From UBA1172 sp002457135 (GTDB taxonomy: Bacteria; Pseudomonadota; Alphaproteobacteria; Puniceispirillales; UBA1172), in assembly GCA_965660935.1 (NCBI GenBank), contig CBFIBR010000007.1, positions 6,006 to 70,005 of the forward strand: a stretch of DNA of 64,000 bases. The letters run 5' to 3'. Shown piece by piece: positions 23,981 through 32,104 of this stretch (the stretch's first letter is position 1; every line of letters starts with the position of its first letter). The notes under the pieces were generated by a model that was not told where the DNA came from, searched no databases, and saw only the letters and a list, made by a program, of their open reading frames with translations. Position numbers and translations under genes: made by a program.

Positions 23981-24730
23981 TTAAATAACCTTGGCTTCGT
24001 TTTTGAGTTTTTCGACAAGCTCGTTGACGGAACCTACCTTGATCCCGGCTTCACGTGCTGGTGGCTCTTCAACCTTGATGGTGGTCAGACGCTGACCAGC
24101 ATCGACCCCGAGGTCTTCGAGGCTGATCTGGTCAAGCGGCTTTTTCTTGGCTTTCATGATATTCGGCAATGAGGCGTAACGCGGCTCATTGAGGCGCAGG
24201 TCAACCGTGATCACAGCGGGCAGGCTGGAGGTAACGTGTTCAAGCCCGCCATCAACCTCACGAATGACCTTGAGGGTGCTGCCCTCAATCTCGACCCCGG
24301 AGGCAAAGGTGGCTTGTGGCCAGCCCATCAGCGCCGACAGCATCTGGCCGGTCTGGTTGCTGTCATCATCAATGGCCTGCTTGCCCATGATGACCACGCC
24401 CGGCCCCTCACGGCCAATGATTGCCTGGAGAACCTTGGCGATGGCCAGCGGTTCGGTTTCATGCGCGGCAGGAACATGGATACCGCGATCAGCCCCCATG
24501 GCCAGCGCCGTCCGGATCGTTTCCTGGGACTGGTCAGGGCCGATGGATACGGCGATGACTTCATCAGCCTGCCCGGCCTCTTTCAGGCGGATGGCCTGTT
24601 CAACGGCAATTTCATCAAACGGGTTCATGGCCATTTTGACATTGGCCAACTCGACGCCACTGTTATCAGGCTTGACCCTGACCTTGACGTTGTAATCAAC
24701 CACTCTTTTGACCGGTACCAGAACTTTCAT
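23981..24730 (-). CDS. etfB: Electron transfer flavoprotein beta subunit EtfB
   Basis: AMP-binding subunit of ETF, 249 residues. Family blocks: MKVLVPVKRVVDYNVKVRVK at the N terminus, MNPFDEIAVEQAIRLKEAG, IMGKQAIDDDSNQTGQML and LPAVITVDLRLNEPRYASLPNIMKAKKKP, the recognition-loop signature. AGGAG is 8 bases before the ATG. It leads the etfBA pair. Confidence 0.96.
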   Translation of the reverse strand: MKVLVPVKRVVDYNVKVRVKPDNSGVELANVKMAMNPFDEIAVEQAIRLKEAGQADEVIAVSIGPDQSQETIRTALAMGADRGIHVPAAHETEPLAIAKVLQAIIGREGPGVVIMGKQAIDDDSNQTGQMLSALMGWPQATFASGVEIEGSTLKVIREVDGGLEHVTSSLPAVITVDLRLNEPRYASLPNIMKAKKKPLDQISLEDLGVDAGQRLTTIKVEEPPAREAGIKVGSVNELVEKLKNEAKVI

Positions 24731-24766
24731 CTGAACACTCCTCTCAGATTGATGGCTTTTCTTGTG

Positions 24767-25342
24767 TTAGCGGTTTAGACCAGGTTTCCACAACACATCC
24801 CCGCCACGGCCCTTGTTAATCAGGCGGGCCATGACAAAAAGATGGTCGGAAAGCCTGTTCATGAATTGCATGGCGGCTTCGTTGACGGCTTCCTGACTGG
24901 CCAGCAGCGTCATATCGCGCTCGGCCCGGCGGCATTGCGCCCGTGCCAGGTGAATATAGGCGGCTGCCGTATGGCCACCGGGGAGGACAAAGGAATTGAG
25001 GGGTTCCAGATCGGCATTCATGGTATCGATCTCGGCCTCAAGCCGGTCAACCTGGGCGCTGGTGATGCGCAGGGCCATTTCCTCTTGTCCATTGGCAAGT
25101 GGGGTGGCCAGATCAGCCCCCAGATCAAACAGGTCATTCTGGATACACGCCAGCATGCTGTCAAACCGGGTGTCGTCCAGTTCAGCGGTGTGAAGACGGC
25201 AGATTCCCAGCGCGGAATTCATCTCATCAACCGACCCGAAAGCCGATGGCCGCAGCGAATGCTTGGAAACCCGCATGCCGTTGACAAGGCTGGTTTCACC
25301 ATTGTCGCCGGTCCGGGTATAAATCTTGTTCAATTTAACCAT
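24767..25342 (-). CDS. Cob(I)alamin adenosyltransferase, PduO type
   Basis: ATP:cob(I)alamin adenosyltransferase of 191 residues, making adenosylcobalamin. The N-terminal ATP loop KIYTRTGDNGETSL, then SAFGSVDEMNSALG, and the C-terminal RAQCRRAERDM and LNRLSDHLFVMAR are the PduO/MMAB signature. No other cobalamin gene is near; the position beside etfBA and a HIG1 protein recurs in alphaproteobacteria. Confidence 0.93.
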   Translation of the reverse strand: MVKLNKIYTRTGDNGETSLVNGMRVSKHSLRPSAFGSVDEMNSALGICRLHTAELDDTRFDSMLACIQNDLFDLGADLATPLANGQEEMALRITSAQVDRLEAEIDTMNADLEPLNSFVLPGGHTAAAYIHLARAQCRRAERDMTLLASQEAVNEAAMQFMNRLSDHLFVMARLINKGRGGDVLWKPGLNR

Positions 25343-25356
25343 TATGTCTTTTTTAC

Positions 25357-25560
25357 CTAAACACTGCTGATCAGCAAAACCCCGACAAACACGAGGATAG
25401 CCAGTCCCTGCAACAGAACCCGCCAGCGCATGATTTTATTCGACCAGCGCAGGTTGTATTCACCGCCCCGCGCCATCGCCGTCAATCCCCAGAACAATAC
25501 GCCGACAACGGAAAGCATGATTACCGCCAACAGCACAAAAGGCCAAGCCATGTCATTCAT
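25357..25560 (-). CDS. HIG1-domain small membrane protein
   Basis: Protein of 67 residues with two hydrophobic helices (about 6-26 and 47-65) joined by the conserved loop MARGGEYNLRWSNKIMRWRVLLQ, the HIG1 domain signature. Mitochondrial relatives assist cytochrome oxidase and supercomplexes; the bacterial role is less clear. It lies 14 bp before the adenosyltransferase gene and is probably cotranscribed with it. Confidence 0.85.
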   Translation of the reverse strand: MNDMAWPFVLLAVIMLSVVGVLFWGLTAMARGGEYNLRWSNKIMRWRVLLQGLAILVFVGVLLISSV

Positions 25561-25578
25561 CCTCCAGAAAAACCATCA

Positions 25579-26481
<903 letters not shown>

Positions 26482-26569
26482 GCGAAATCTCCTGATAATA
26501 CCCTATATTTTCCGGCGCCAGGAAATGGTCCTTCTTGATGCCGCCCTTAAATAACCGTCATCCGACAGA

Positions 26570-26878
26570 TTAGACAATGAGGCTAAACACCACAGACCGG
26601 AACAATGGCCGGACAATATATTCCACCCCCAGCAGAACCACCACGGGGGACAGGTCAAACCCGCCCATATTGGGGATCAGCCGGTATTGCCAGACCCGGA
26701 TCGGGTAGAGGATCGGCTCATGGATCGCTGTCAGCCCCTGGAGGATCTGGCGCACGATCGGACTATTGGGGTTCACAATGCGAAAAACAATCAGCCAGCT
26801 GGCGATCACATAGGCCAGCAAAGACCAGACGAAGAGTGAAAGGATCGTGTCGACCAATTCGAAAAGGCTGATCAGCAT
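26570..26878 (-). CDS. YggT family membrane protein
   Basis: Protein of 102 residues with two YggT hydrophobic segments (about 5-30 and 70-98) around the conserved ASWLIVFRIVNPNSPIVRQI and EPILYPIRVWQYRLIPNMGGFDLSP. YggT proteins are linked to membrane or osmotic homeostasis and, in other phyla, to division; the function here is unknown. Upstream of folD on the same strand, 88 bp away. Confidence 0.88.
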   Translation of the reverse strand: MLISLFELVDTILSLFVWSLLAYVIASWLIVFRIVNPNSPIVRQILQGLTAIHEPILYPIRVWQYRLIPNMGGFDLSPVVVLLGVEYIVRPLFRSVVFSLIV

Positions 26879-26979
26879 CTAAGGTACCCTTTTTATTGAG
26901 ATTATATTGAATGGAAACGATGTCAGGTTTATGGTAGTTGTATTGAGATGATTTTAGTTGGAAAAGGTTCAGAAATCAC

Positions 26980-27339
26980 ATGAAATTCTATCCTAAAGTC
27001 TATCAAACAATAATTCTGGTTGGACTTTCCGTCGGGATCGTTGGTTGTAAGCATCATCTGGTTGGCCAGGCTCAGCTCGAGGTTGAGGAGCAATCCGCAC
27101 CAGTTGAGGCGGTAGAAACTGAAGTAAATCAGCCCGAAAGCGATTATGTTGAGGGCAAGGGCTTCCGTTATCAATGGCCGCTCAAGGAATCCCGCCTGAT
27201 CTCGGCCCCCGCTGATATCCGGCAGGAAGCCAACGCTCGCTGCATGTCACAGAAATTCGAACGGTCCTATATTCATCACCTGGAATTTGATGAACATACC
27301 GTCACCGGGTTTTTCGCTTGCGCTTCTGGCGGGAAATAA
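26980..27339 (+). CDS. Predicted lipoprotein, unknown function
   Basis: Hypothetical protein of 119 residues. A basic N terminus, a hydrophobic stretch (9-21) and a lipobox-like VGIVGCKHH with Cys23 predict a lipoprotein. An acidic low-complexity linker (EVEEQSAPVEAVETEV) follows, then a compact C-terminal part with two Cys (Cys88, Cys114), which might form a disulfide. No family recognised. Codon use and flanks are AT-richer than the neighbours. Confidence 0.6.
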   Translation: MKFYPKVYQTIILVGLSVGIVGCKHHLVGQAQLEVEEQSAPVEAVETEVNQPESDYVEGKGFRYQWPLKESRLISAPADIRQEANARCMSQKFERSYIHHLEFDEHTVTGFFACASGGK

Positions 27340-27423
27340 TCACTCAAAACTTTGGATAGCAGGCCTGCACAAGGCTTGACCTTTCCCCATATACCTCATT
27401 TAGAGGGGGAAAGGTCTATTGCC

Positions 27424-27906
27424 ATGTTAAACCGAATAGCCACTGTCTTGATGACCATCAGCCTGATGGTTTTTACCCTTAATGCCTCTATCGGAGCCAG
27501 AGCAGGCGAATTGATCGAGCCTGATCCCTCAATCAGCCCCCAGGATGTCATTTCCATCCAGCTCACTGCCCTCATGAACAATGATCAGCCTGAAAAGGAT
27601 TTTGGCATCAGCCAGACATGGGCTTTCGCGCATCCGGACAACCGGGTGCAGACAGGCCCGCTCAACCAGTTCGCCATGATGATGAAAGGCCCGTATTACC
27701 GGGACATGATCAATCACAGCAGTCATACCGTCACTGAAATGAACCGCGCCCGTGACTGGGTTCAGTTCAAGGTCATGATGGAAGACAGTAAGGGCCAGGT
27801 GCTGGCGTTTTATTGGGTCGTCAAGAAGGTTCAGGTTGAACCCTTCGCTGATTGCTGGATGACATCAGCGGTTTCCCCGCCGGTTCCGGCGGGGCGTGGC
27901 AGTTGA
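27424..27906 (+). CDS. DUF4864-like exported protein
   Basis: Protein of 160 residues with a signal peptide (cleavage near ARA-GE, about 28). The mature part resembles DUF4864: an ISPQDVISIQLTALMNND helix, ISQTWAFAHPDNRVQTGPLNQFAMMM, then YYRDMINH and an FYWVVKKVQV...CWMTSAV strand. The start at 27424 places the signal peptide correctly; GGGGGAAAGG lies upstream. Function unknown. Confidence 0.7.
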   Translation: MLNRIATVLMTISLMVFTLNASIGARAGELIEPDPSISPQDVISIQLTALMNNDQPEKDFGISQTWAFAHPDNRVQTGPLNQFAMMMKGPYYRDMINHSSHTVTEMNRARDWVQFKVMMEDSKGQVLAFYWVVKKVQVEPFADCWMTSAVSPPVPAGRGS

Positions 27907-27913
27907 TGGCTGA

Positions 27914-28141
27914 CTAGGCAGCAGGCTGATTTTCGTTATCAACCAGATTTTTGGCAATTGAGCGGATGTCATTCCGGTGAATGCCGATATCGCTCAGGGT
28001 GCGGTCATCCAGCGCTTCGAGCGTGCTGGTAATGCCGCTGATCCTGATCCAGCGGTAAACGTTGCTGATAACGTTGAACTTGGCGCGATTGACAGGATTG
28101 TCGTTCGAGGCCACGACCGATTTGGTAATGATCTGTTGCAT
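27914..28141 (-). CDS. DUF1127 small protein
   Basis: Protein of 75 residues ending in the DUF1127 motif LEALDDRTLSDIGIHRNDIRSIA. Members of this alphaproteobacterial family are small basic proteins, some tied to RNA turnover and phosphate or nitrogen responses. GAGGATA lies 6 bases before the ATG. It ends 7 bp from the convergent DUF4864-like gene. Confidence 0.85.
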   Translation of the reverse strand: MQQIITKSVVASNDNPVNRAKFNVISNVYRWIRISGITSTLEALDDRTLSDIGIHRNDIRSIAKNLVDNENQPAA

Positions 28142-28427
28142 GGCAGTATCCTCAAATGTAAGGGGTTGGTGTTGAATTCTATATGCGCCTCATCCGGGTA
28201 GATTTAAAGCTAAATAATTGCGCCATTTCATGCAGTTAAATAGCAAAAGTCATAAAATGATCATGGCCGGTCAAAAGCGCAAATTTTCGGACTTTAAACC
28301 GCCTCGCCAAGCAAGCTAATTACCATCAGCCCAAAATCTTGCGTCACTTTGCCACGCAACCAACCCTATTGATGAAAACCGGTCTTTCGGCACTGGACGC
28401 AGGCTGGCCCAGCGTTATGTGATAATC
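28142..28427. other. AT-rich intergenic region, no gene seen
   Basis: 286 bases between the divergent DUF1127 and photolyase-domain genes. It is clearly AT-richer than the surrounding DNA and probably holds both promoters. No ORF with plausible coding signals and no strong hairpin with a T run was found. Confidence 0.5.
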
Positions 28428-29279
28428 ATGGAAAAAATCACCAAGCAAGAAGCCCTGAAAGGCTACCCGCCTGAACCGACATCGTTTGATGACCGGTCCG
28501 CGCTGATCCGTCATGTTGCCGCCCTGTCCCCGGATGCCCCGGGAAAGGCCGATGCACAAGATGGGGCCAGCCCGATCACCGGAACATCAGCCGAGGCCAG
28601 CCGCAGGCTGGAGTCGGTTGACCCGGCCGGGTATGCGCGCAGCCGGAATTTCCTCAATGGCAAGGTCACCATGCTGTCGCCGTATATCCGCCATGGCATG
28701 ATCAGCCTGGATGCTGCCCGCAACAAGGCGCTGTCCCGTGTCAAGCGTGCCGCCGATGCTGAAAAGCTGGTGCAGGAACTGGCGTGGCGTGATTACTGGC
28801 AGCGCGTTCAGCGCATGCACCCGGACTGGCTCTGGGATGATGCCGAGGCCTATAAGACAGGCTTTGCCGCCTCGGAATACAGCGCCGATCTGCCCGATGA
28901 TATCGAACGCGGTGAAACCGGGGTTGCGGTCATTGATGGCATTATCCATGAGCTGAGACAGACAGGGTATATCCATAACCACACGCGCATGTATCTGGCG
29001 GCCTATATCGTGCATTGGCGGCGGGTGCGCTGGCAGGCCGGGGCGCGGTTCATGCTGACCCACCTGATTGATGCCGATCAGGCCTCAAACAACCTGTCCT
29101 GGCAGTGGGTGGCCAGCACGTTTTCCCGTAAACCCTATATTTTTAACCTGGAGAATGTCCGTAAATACGCCTCGGACCAGCTCAACACCGATGATCGGCA
29201 TAATGTCCCGCTTGCCGCCAGTTATGAGGTGCTGACAGCACGCCTTTTCCCAAAAATGGAGCTTGCCCCCCATGGCTGA
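28428..29279 (+). CDS. Photolyase/cryptochrome FAD-binding domain, stand-alone
   Basis: Protein of 283 residues matching only the C-terminal FAD-binding half of DNA photolyases. Seen: LVQELAWRDYWQRV, GYIHNHTRMYLAAYIVHWRRVRW, and DADQASNNLSWQWVAS, the segment that wraps the flavin (its Asn pair is conserved). A YIFNLE segment follows. There is no N-terminal alpha/beta antenna domain; it is encoded by the next gene, which overlaps by 8 bp. Probably a light-driven DNA repair or photoreceptor protein working with that partner. Confidence 0.9.
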   Translation: MEKITKQEALKGYPPEPTSFDDRSALIRHVAALSPDAPGKADAQDGASPITGTSAEASRRLESVDPAGYARSRNFLNGKVTMLSPYIRHGMISLDAARNKALSRVKRAADAEKLVQELAWRDYWQRVQRMHPDWLWDDAEAYKTGFAASEYSADLPDDIERGETGVAVIDGIIHELRQTGYIHNHTRMYLAAYIVHWRRVRWQAGARFMLTHLIDADQASNNLSWQWVASTFSRKPYIFNLENVRKYASDQLNTDDRHNVPLAASYEVLTARLFPKMELAPHG

Positions 29280-29709
29280 TCTGATCTGGTTGCATGATGA
29301 GGCCTTGCGGGCCTCCCACCCTGTGCTTTCGCCTGTTTCATCACAACTCCCGGCGGTGTTCATCTGGGATAACGCCTATTTTGATGCCATGCATACCGGC
29401 TTCAAACGCCGTGTCTTCATCTATGAGGCACTGGCCGAATTGCCTGTTGAGATCATCAGGGGTGATACGCTGGCGGTATTGACCGATCTGGCCGGGGACG
29501 GGGTGCTGAGAACAGCCTCAAGCGGCAACCCGCAACTGAGGGCGCTGATAGCCACCTTGCGTCAATCCATGGAGGTGATCGAGATTGATGATGATCCGCT
29601 CGTCCGGCTCTCCGCAAGCCCCGACCTGAAGCGGTTTTTCCGCTACTGGAACAAGGCCAGGAAATCCGCCATGCAGCCCCATGGCGGGACACCGGATCTG
29701 TTTTCCTGA
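29272..29709 (+). CDS. Photolyase N-terminal alpha/beta domain, stand-alone
   Basis: Protein of 145 residues resembling the N-terminal Rossmann-like domain of photolyases: DLIWLHDEALRASHPVL corresponds to the usual LVWFRxDLRLxDNPAL, followed by PAVFIWD and LAELPVEIIRGD. It starts inside the stop of the FAD-domain gene (ATGGCTGA), so translation is coupled. Domain order is therefore reversed relative to ordinary photolyase. It ends in a proline-rich tail whose stop codon lies in a tandem repeat. Antenna-cofactor binding cannot be judged. Confidence 0.8.
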   Translation: MADLIWLHDEALRASHPVLSPVSSQLPAVFIWDNAYFDAMHTGFKRRVFIYEALAELPVEIIRGDTLAVLTDLAGDGVLRTASSGNPQLRALIATLRQSMEVIEIDDDPLVRLSASPDLKRFFRYWNKARKSAMQPHGGTPDLFS

Positions 29710-29750
29710 CCCAATTCATCCTGACCCGGATTCCTCCTGACCTGAATTTC
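29704..29750. repeat. 15-16 bp imperfect tandem repeat, 3 copies
   Basis: TCCTGACCCAATTCA, TCCTGACCCGGATTCC and TCCTGACCTGAATTTC follow each other. The first copy contains the TGA stop of the photolyase N-domain gene. Confidence 0.8.
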
Positions 29751-29767
29751 CCTTATCGGAGACAGGA

Positions 29768-29947
29768 TCAACCGCCGGGTTGATCGCCCCCAGCCCCGCC
29801 CCCGGCTGGGCCGCCTCGTTTGCAGCGTTCCGAGCAATAGCGCACCTCATCCCAGTCCCGCTCCCATTTTTTGCGCCAGGTAAAGGGCAGCCCGCACCGC
29901 AAGCAGTTTTTCCGGGGCAGATCGCCTTTCTTTCGCATTTTCGCCAT
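29768..29947 (-). CDS. DUF2256 (photolyase-associated) zinc-finger protein
   Basis: Protein of 59 residues. The whole DUF2256 motif is present: MAKMRKKGDLPRK, then CLRCGLPFTWRKKW and WDEVRYCSERCKR, with four cysteines likely to bind zinc, then a Gly/Pro tail. This family is commonly annotated as cryptochrome or photolyase associated, and here it converges on the split photolyase pair. The start at 29947 is the family start; an upstream in-frame ATG at 29992 only adds low-complexity residues. Confidence 0.88.
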   Translation of the reverse strand: MAKMRKKGDLPRKNCLRCGLPFTWRKKWERDWDEVRYCSERCKRGGPAGGGAGGDQPGG

Positions 29948-30027
29948 GGTGATGGTTCTGCTATTGCTGTTGGCCGGGCAGGGTTCTATCATGATGACTT
30001 ATTGCCAGTGCTGACAGGATCAAGATC

Positions 30028-30402
30028 ATGAAAACATCCAAGGATTTTCTCACCGAAGCCAACGCCGCTGTTCCGCGCATTTCTGCCGGGGAAGCCATCG
30101 CAGCCTATAATGCCGGGGGCGGGATTTTCATTGATGTGCGCGACAGCGGTGATATCGCCAAATCAGGAACAATCAAGGGCGCGCTCAGAATCCCGCGCGG
30201 GTTCATGGAATTTGCCGCTGACGACAACTCACCCTATCATCAGGAAAGCCTGACCAAGGATGCTGAGCTGTTCCTCGTCTGCGGTGCTGGCGGGCAGGCC
30301 GCGCTCTGCGGCAAGACGCTCAAGGATATGGGCTTCACCTCGGTCACCAATATCGGCGGGTTCAAGGACTGGGCCGATGCTGGCGGCGCAACGGAGGACT
30401 GA
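30028..30402 (+). CDS. Rhodanese-like sulfurtransferase
   Basis: Single-domain rhodanese of 124 residues. FIDVRDSGDIAKSGTIKGALRIPRG is the N-terminal CH2-like segment, and the active-site loop is CGAGGQAAL with Cys85. The last strand is VTNIGGFKDWADAGG. It is a persulfide carrier or sulfurtransferase; substrate unknown. The next gene starts 5 bp downstream and the third overlaps that one, giving a three-gene unit. Confidence 0.9.
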   Translation: MKTSKDFLTEANAAVPRISAGEAIAAYNAGGGIFIDVRDSGDIAKSGTIKGALRIPRGFMEFAADDNSPYHQESLTKDAELFLVCGAGGQAALCGKTLKDMGFTSVTNIGGFKDWADAGGATED

Positions 30403-30407
30403 ACCAC

Positions 30408-30770
30408 TTGATCATCGTGGTTTTCGAATTCGAATTGAATGAAGGCTGTCAGGACCGGTATTTCGAACTGGCCGGGCAGCTCAAGGCCGACCTTGAAACC
30501 CAGCCCGGTTTCATCAGCATCGAACGCTTTGAAAGCCTCAATACCCCGGGGCGGTTTGTCAGCCTCCAGGCCTGGCAGGATAACGCCTCTGTGCTGGCGT
30601 GGCGGGCCAATGTCGAACACCGACTGGCGCAGAAGGAAGGCCGGGAGACGCTCTTCAAATCCTACCGGTTGAGGGTTGCCGAGGCGATCCGCGATTACAC
30701 CGATAAAGGCCCCGTCAGCCATGATGCTGGCGATGGCACGGGCCATGGTGCTGATGGGCATGGCGAGTGA
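30408..30770 (+). CDS. Antibiotic biosynthesis monooxygenase (ABM) fold protein, TTG start
   Basis: Protein of 120 residues with the ABM dimeric alpha-beta barrel: IIVVFEFELNEG, GFISIERFES, FVSLQAWQD, AWRANVEHRLAQKEG. Relatives range from quinol monooxygenases to heme-degrading and stress proteins; no function can be set. The TTG at 30408 is chosen because ACGGAGG lies upstream and no ATG fits. The His/Gly-rich tail overlaps the MBL-fold gene by 11 bp. Confidence 0.8.
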   Translation: MIIVVFEFELNEGCQDRYFELAGQLKADLETQPGFISIERFESLNTPGRFVSLQAWQDNASVLAWRANVEHRLAQKEGRETLFKSYRLRVAEAIRDYTDKGPVSHDAGDGTGHGADGHGE

Positions 30771-31617
30771 CCGGATCGTGCTTTTCGGCACCAAGGGCGG
30801 CCCCCGTATCATCAAGGGGGGCAGCTGGCCCAGCAGCAACGCCATCGTCATCAACAATCAGGTCTACCTGATCGATGCCGGTCTCGGGGTGACGCGGCAG
30901 TTTGTTGAGGCCGGGTTTGATTACAGCCAGCTGGGCGTTATCTTCATCACGCATCACCACTCTGATCATAATCTGGAACTGGGCGGGCTGATCCACACCG
31001 CCTGGCTGGGTGCGCCGCCGCATCCCATCACGGTCCATGGCCCCAAGGGGCTGGATCACCTGATGCGCCACGCCCTTGCCAGTCAGGCGTTTGATATCAC
31101 CACAAGGGTTGAGGATGAGGGACTGGCCGATATCCATGAGCTGGTATCATGGCAGGAGTTTACCGAAGGTCCGGTTTTTGAAGATGATCATGTGCGTGTC
31201 ACCGCGCTCAGGGTTGCGCATCCGCCGGTTGAGGAATGCTACGCGCTCAAATTCGATACCGGCAGCAAGGTGGTTGTCTTCGGGGCCGACACGGCGTTCT
31301 TCCCGCCGCTGGCGGATTTTGCGAAAGGGGCTGATATCCTGGTTCATGAGGCCATGCATCTGCCCACGGCGCGGCAGATCTGTGATGACCTGAAAGCGAC
31401 AAAACCCCGCCTGTGGGACCACCTGAACGCCAGTCACACAAGCTGCGCTGATGTCGGCCGGCTGGCCAGCATGGCTGAATGCGGCCATCTGGTCATCAAT
31501 CACTATGTCCCGGAACCCGGCTATCGCGCATCGGTAGAAGATTTCGAGCATGCGGTGAGGCAAACCTATGGCGGCCCCCTGACCATGGGCCGGGATCAAT
31601 TATCTCTGGAAATTTAA
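30760..31617 (+). CDS. MBL-fold metallo-hydrolase
   Basis: Metallo-beta-lactamase fold hydrolase of 285 residues, of the ribonuclease Z/arylsulfatase-like shape. Metal ligands: THHHSDHNLELG, a His in LNASHTS, Asp in VFGADTAFF, and LVINHYVPEP. SNAIVINNQVYLIDAGLG is the opening beta hairpin. Substrate unknown. The start at 30760 gives an 11-bp overlap with the ABM gene, suggesting coupled translation with rhodanese and ABM. Confidence 0.85.
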   Translation: MASDRIVLFGTKGGPRIIKGGSWPSSNAIVINNQVYLIDAGLGVTRQFVEAGFDYSQLGVIFITHHHSDHNLELGGLIHTAWLGAPPHPITVHGPKGLDHLMRHALASQAFDITTRVEDEGLADIHELVSWQEFTEGPVFEDDHVRVTALRVAHPPVEECYALKFDTGSKVVVFGADTAFFPPLADFAKGADILVHEAMHLPTARQICDDLKATKPRLWDHLNASHTSCADVGRLASMAECGHLVINHYVPEPGYRASVEDFEHAVRQTYGGPLTMGRDQLSLEI

Positions 31618-31634
31618 TAAGGAATTTCCAAAAG

Positions 31635-31666
31635 GGAAAAAAAGGGTGGCCTTGATTAAGGCCACC
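31635..31666 (-). terminator. Rho-independent terminator after glnK
   Basis: Perfect 9-bp stem GGTGGCCTT / AAGGCCACC at 31645-31666 with a 4-base loop; on the minus strand a run of seven T follows (31637-31643). It lies about 85 bp after the glnK stop and also separates the MBL-fold gene. Confidence 0.88.
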
Positions 31667-31750
31667 GAGGTAGGGGAGGTAATAAAGCCGATATGGGCGA
31701 GTGGGGGCGTTAATCAACCCTTCATTATCGGTATTTGTTGCCTTTTGAGG

Positions 31751-32092
31751 CTATTTCAGCGCATCAACGCCTGTTTCGCCGGTCCTGATCCGCAAGGCAT
31801 CAGCCAGATCAAGGACAAAGACCTTGCCATCCCCGATCGTATCGGTGTTGGCGGTGGACCGGATCGTTTCCATGACGCGCTCAACCTGACCATCCTCAAC
31901 GGCGATTTCCAGCTTGATTTTTGGCACGAAAGCAATGGTGTACTCATTGCCGCGGTAAATTTCGGTCTGGCCCCTCTGGCGGCCATAGCCGCGGACCTCG
32001 GAAACCGTCAACCCGCTGATCCCCAGCTCAACCAGGGCTTTGTGCACATCATCAATGCAGGACGGTTTTACAATCGCGATAATGTATTTCAT
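31751..32092 (-). CDS. glnK: Nitrogen regulatory protein PII (GlnK)
   Basis: PII signal protein of 113 residues, sensing 2-oxoglutarate, ATP/ADP and nitrogen status. The T-loop GQTEIYRGNEY contains Tyr51, the uridylylation site; the B-loop region is TIGDGKVFVLDL and the C-terminal RIRTGE follows. It lies 12 bp after amtB, so it is expected to gate that channel. The order amtB-glnK is opposite to the usual glnK-amtB. A strong terminator follows. Confidence 0.93.
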   Translation of the reverse strand: MKYIIAIVKPSCIDDVHKALVELGISGLTVSEVRGYGRQRGQTEIYRGNEYTIAFVPKIKLEIAVEDGQVERVMETIRSTANTDTIGDGKVFVLDLADALRIRTGETGVDALK

Positions 32093-32104
32093 GGGTGTCC
32101 CTCC

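Noticed and set aside
28428..29709. Split photolyase as an assembly error or frameshift of one gene
   Set aside because: The domain order is inverted relative to normal photolyase, and the overlap has its own start codon, so a single-base error could not create it.
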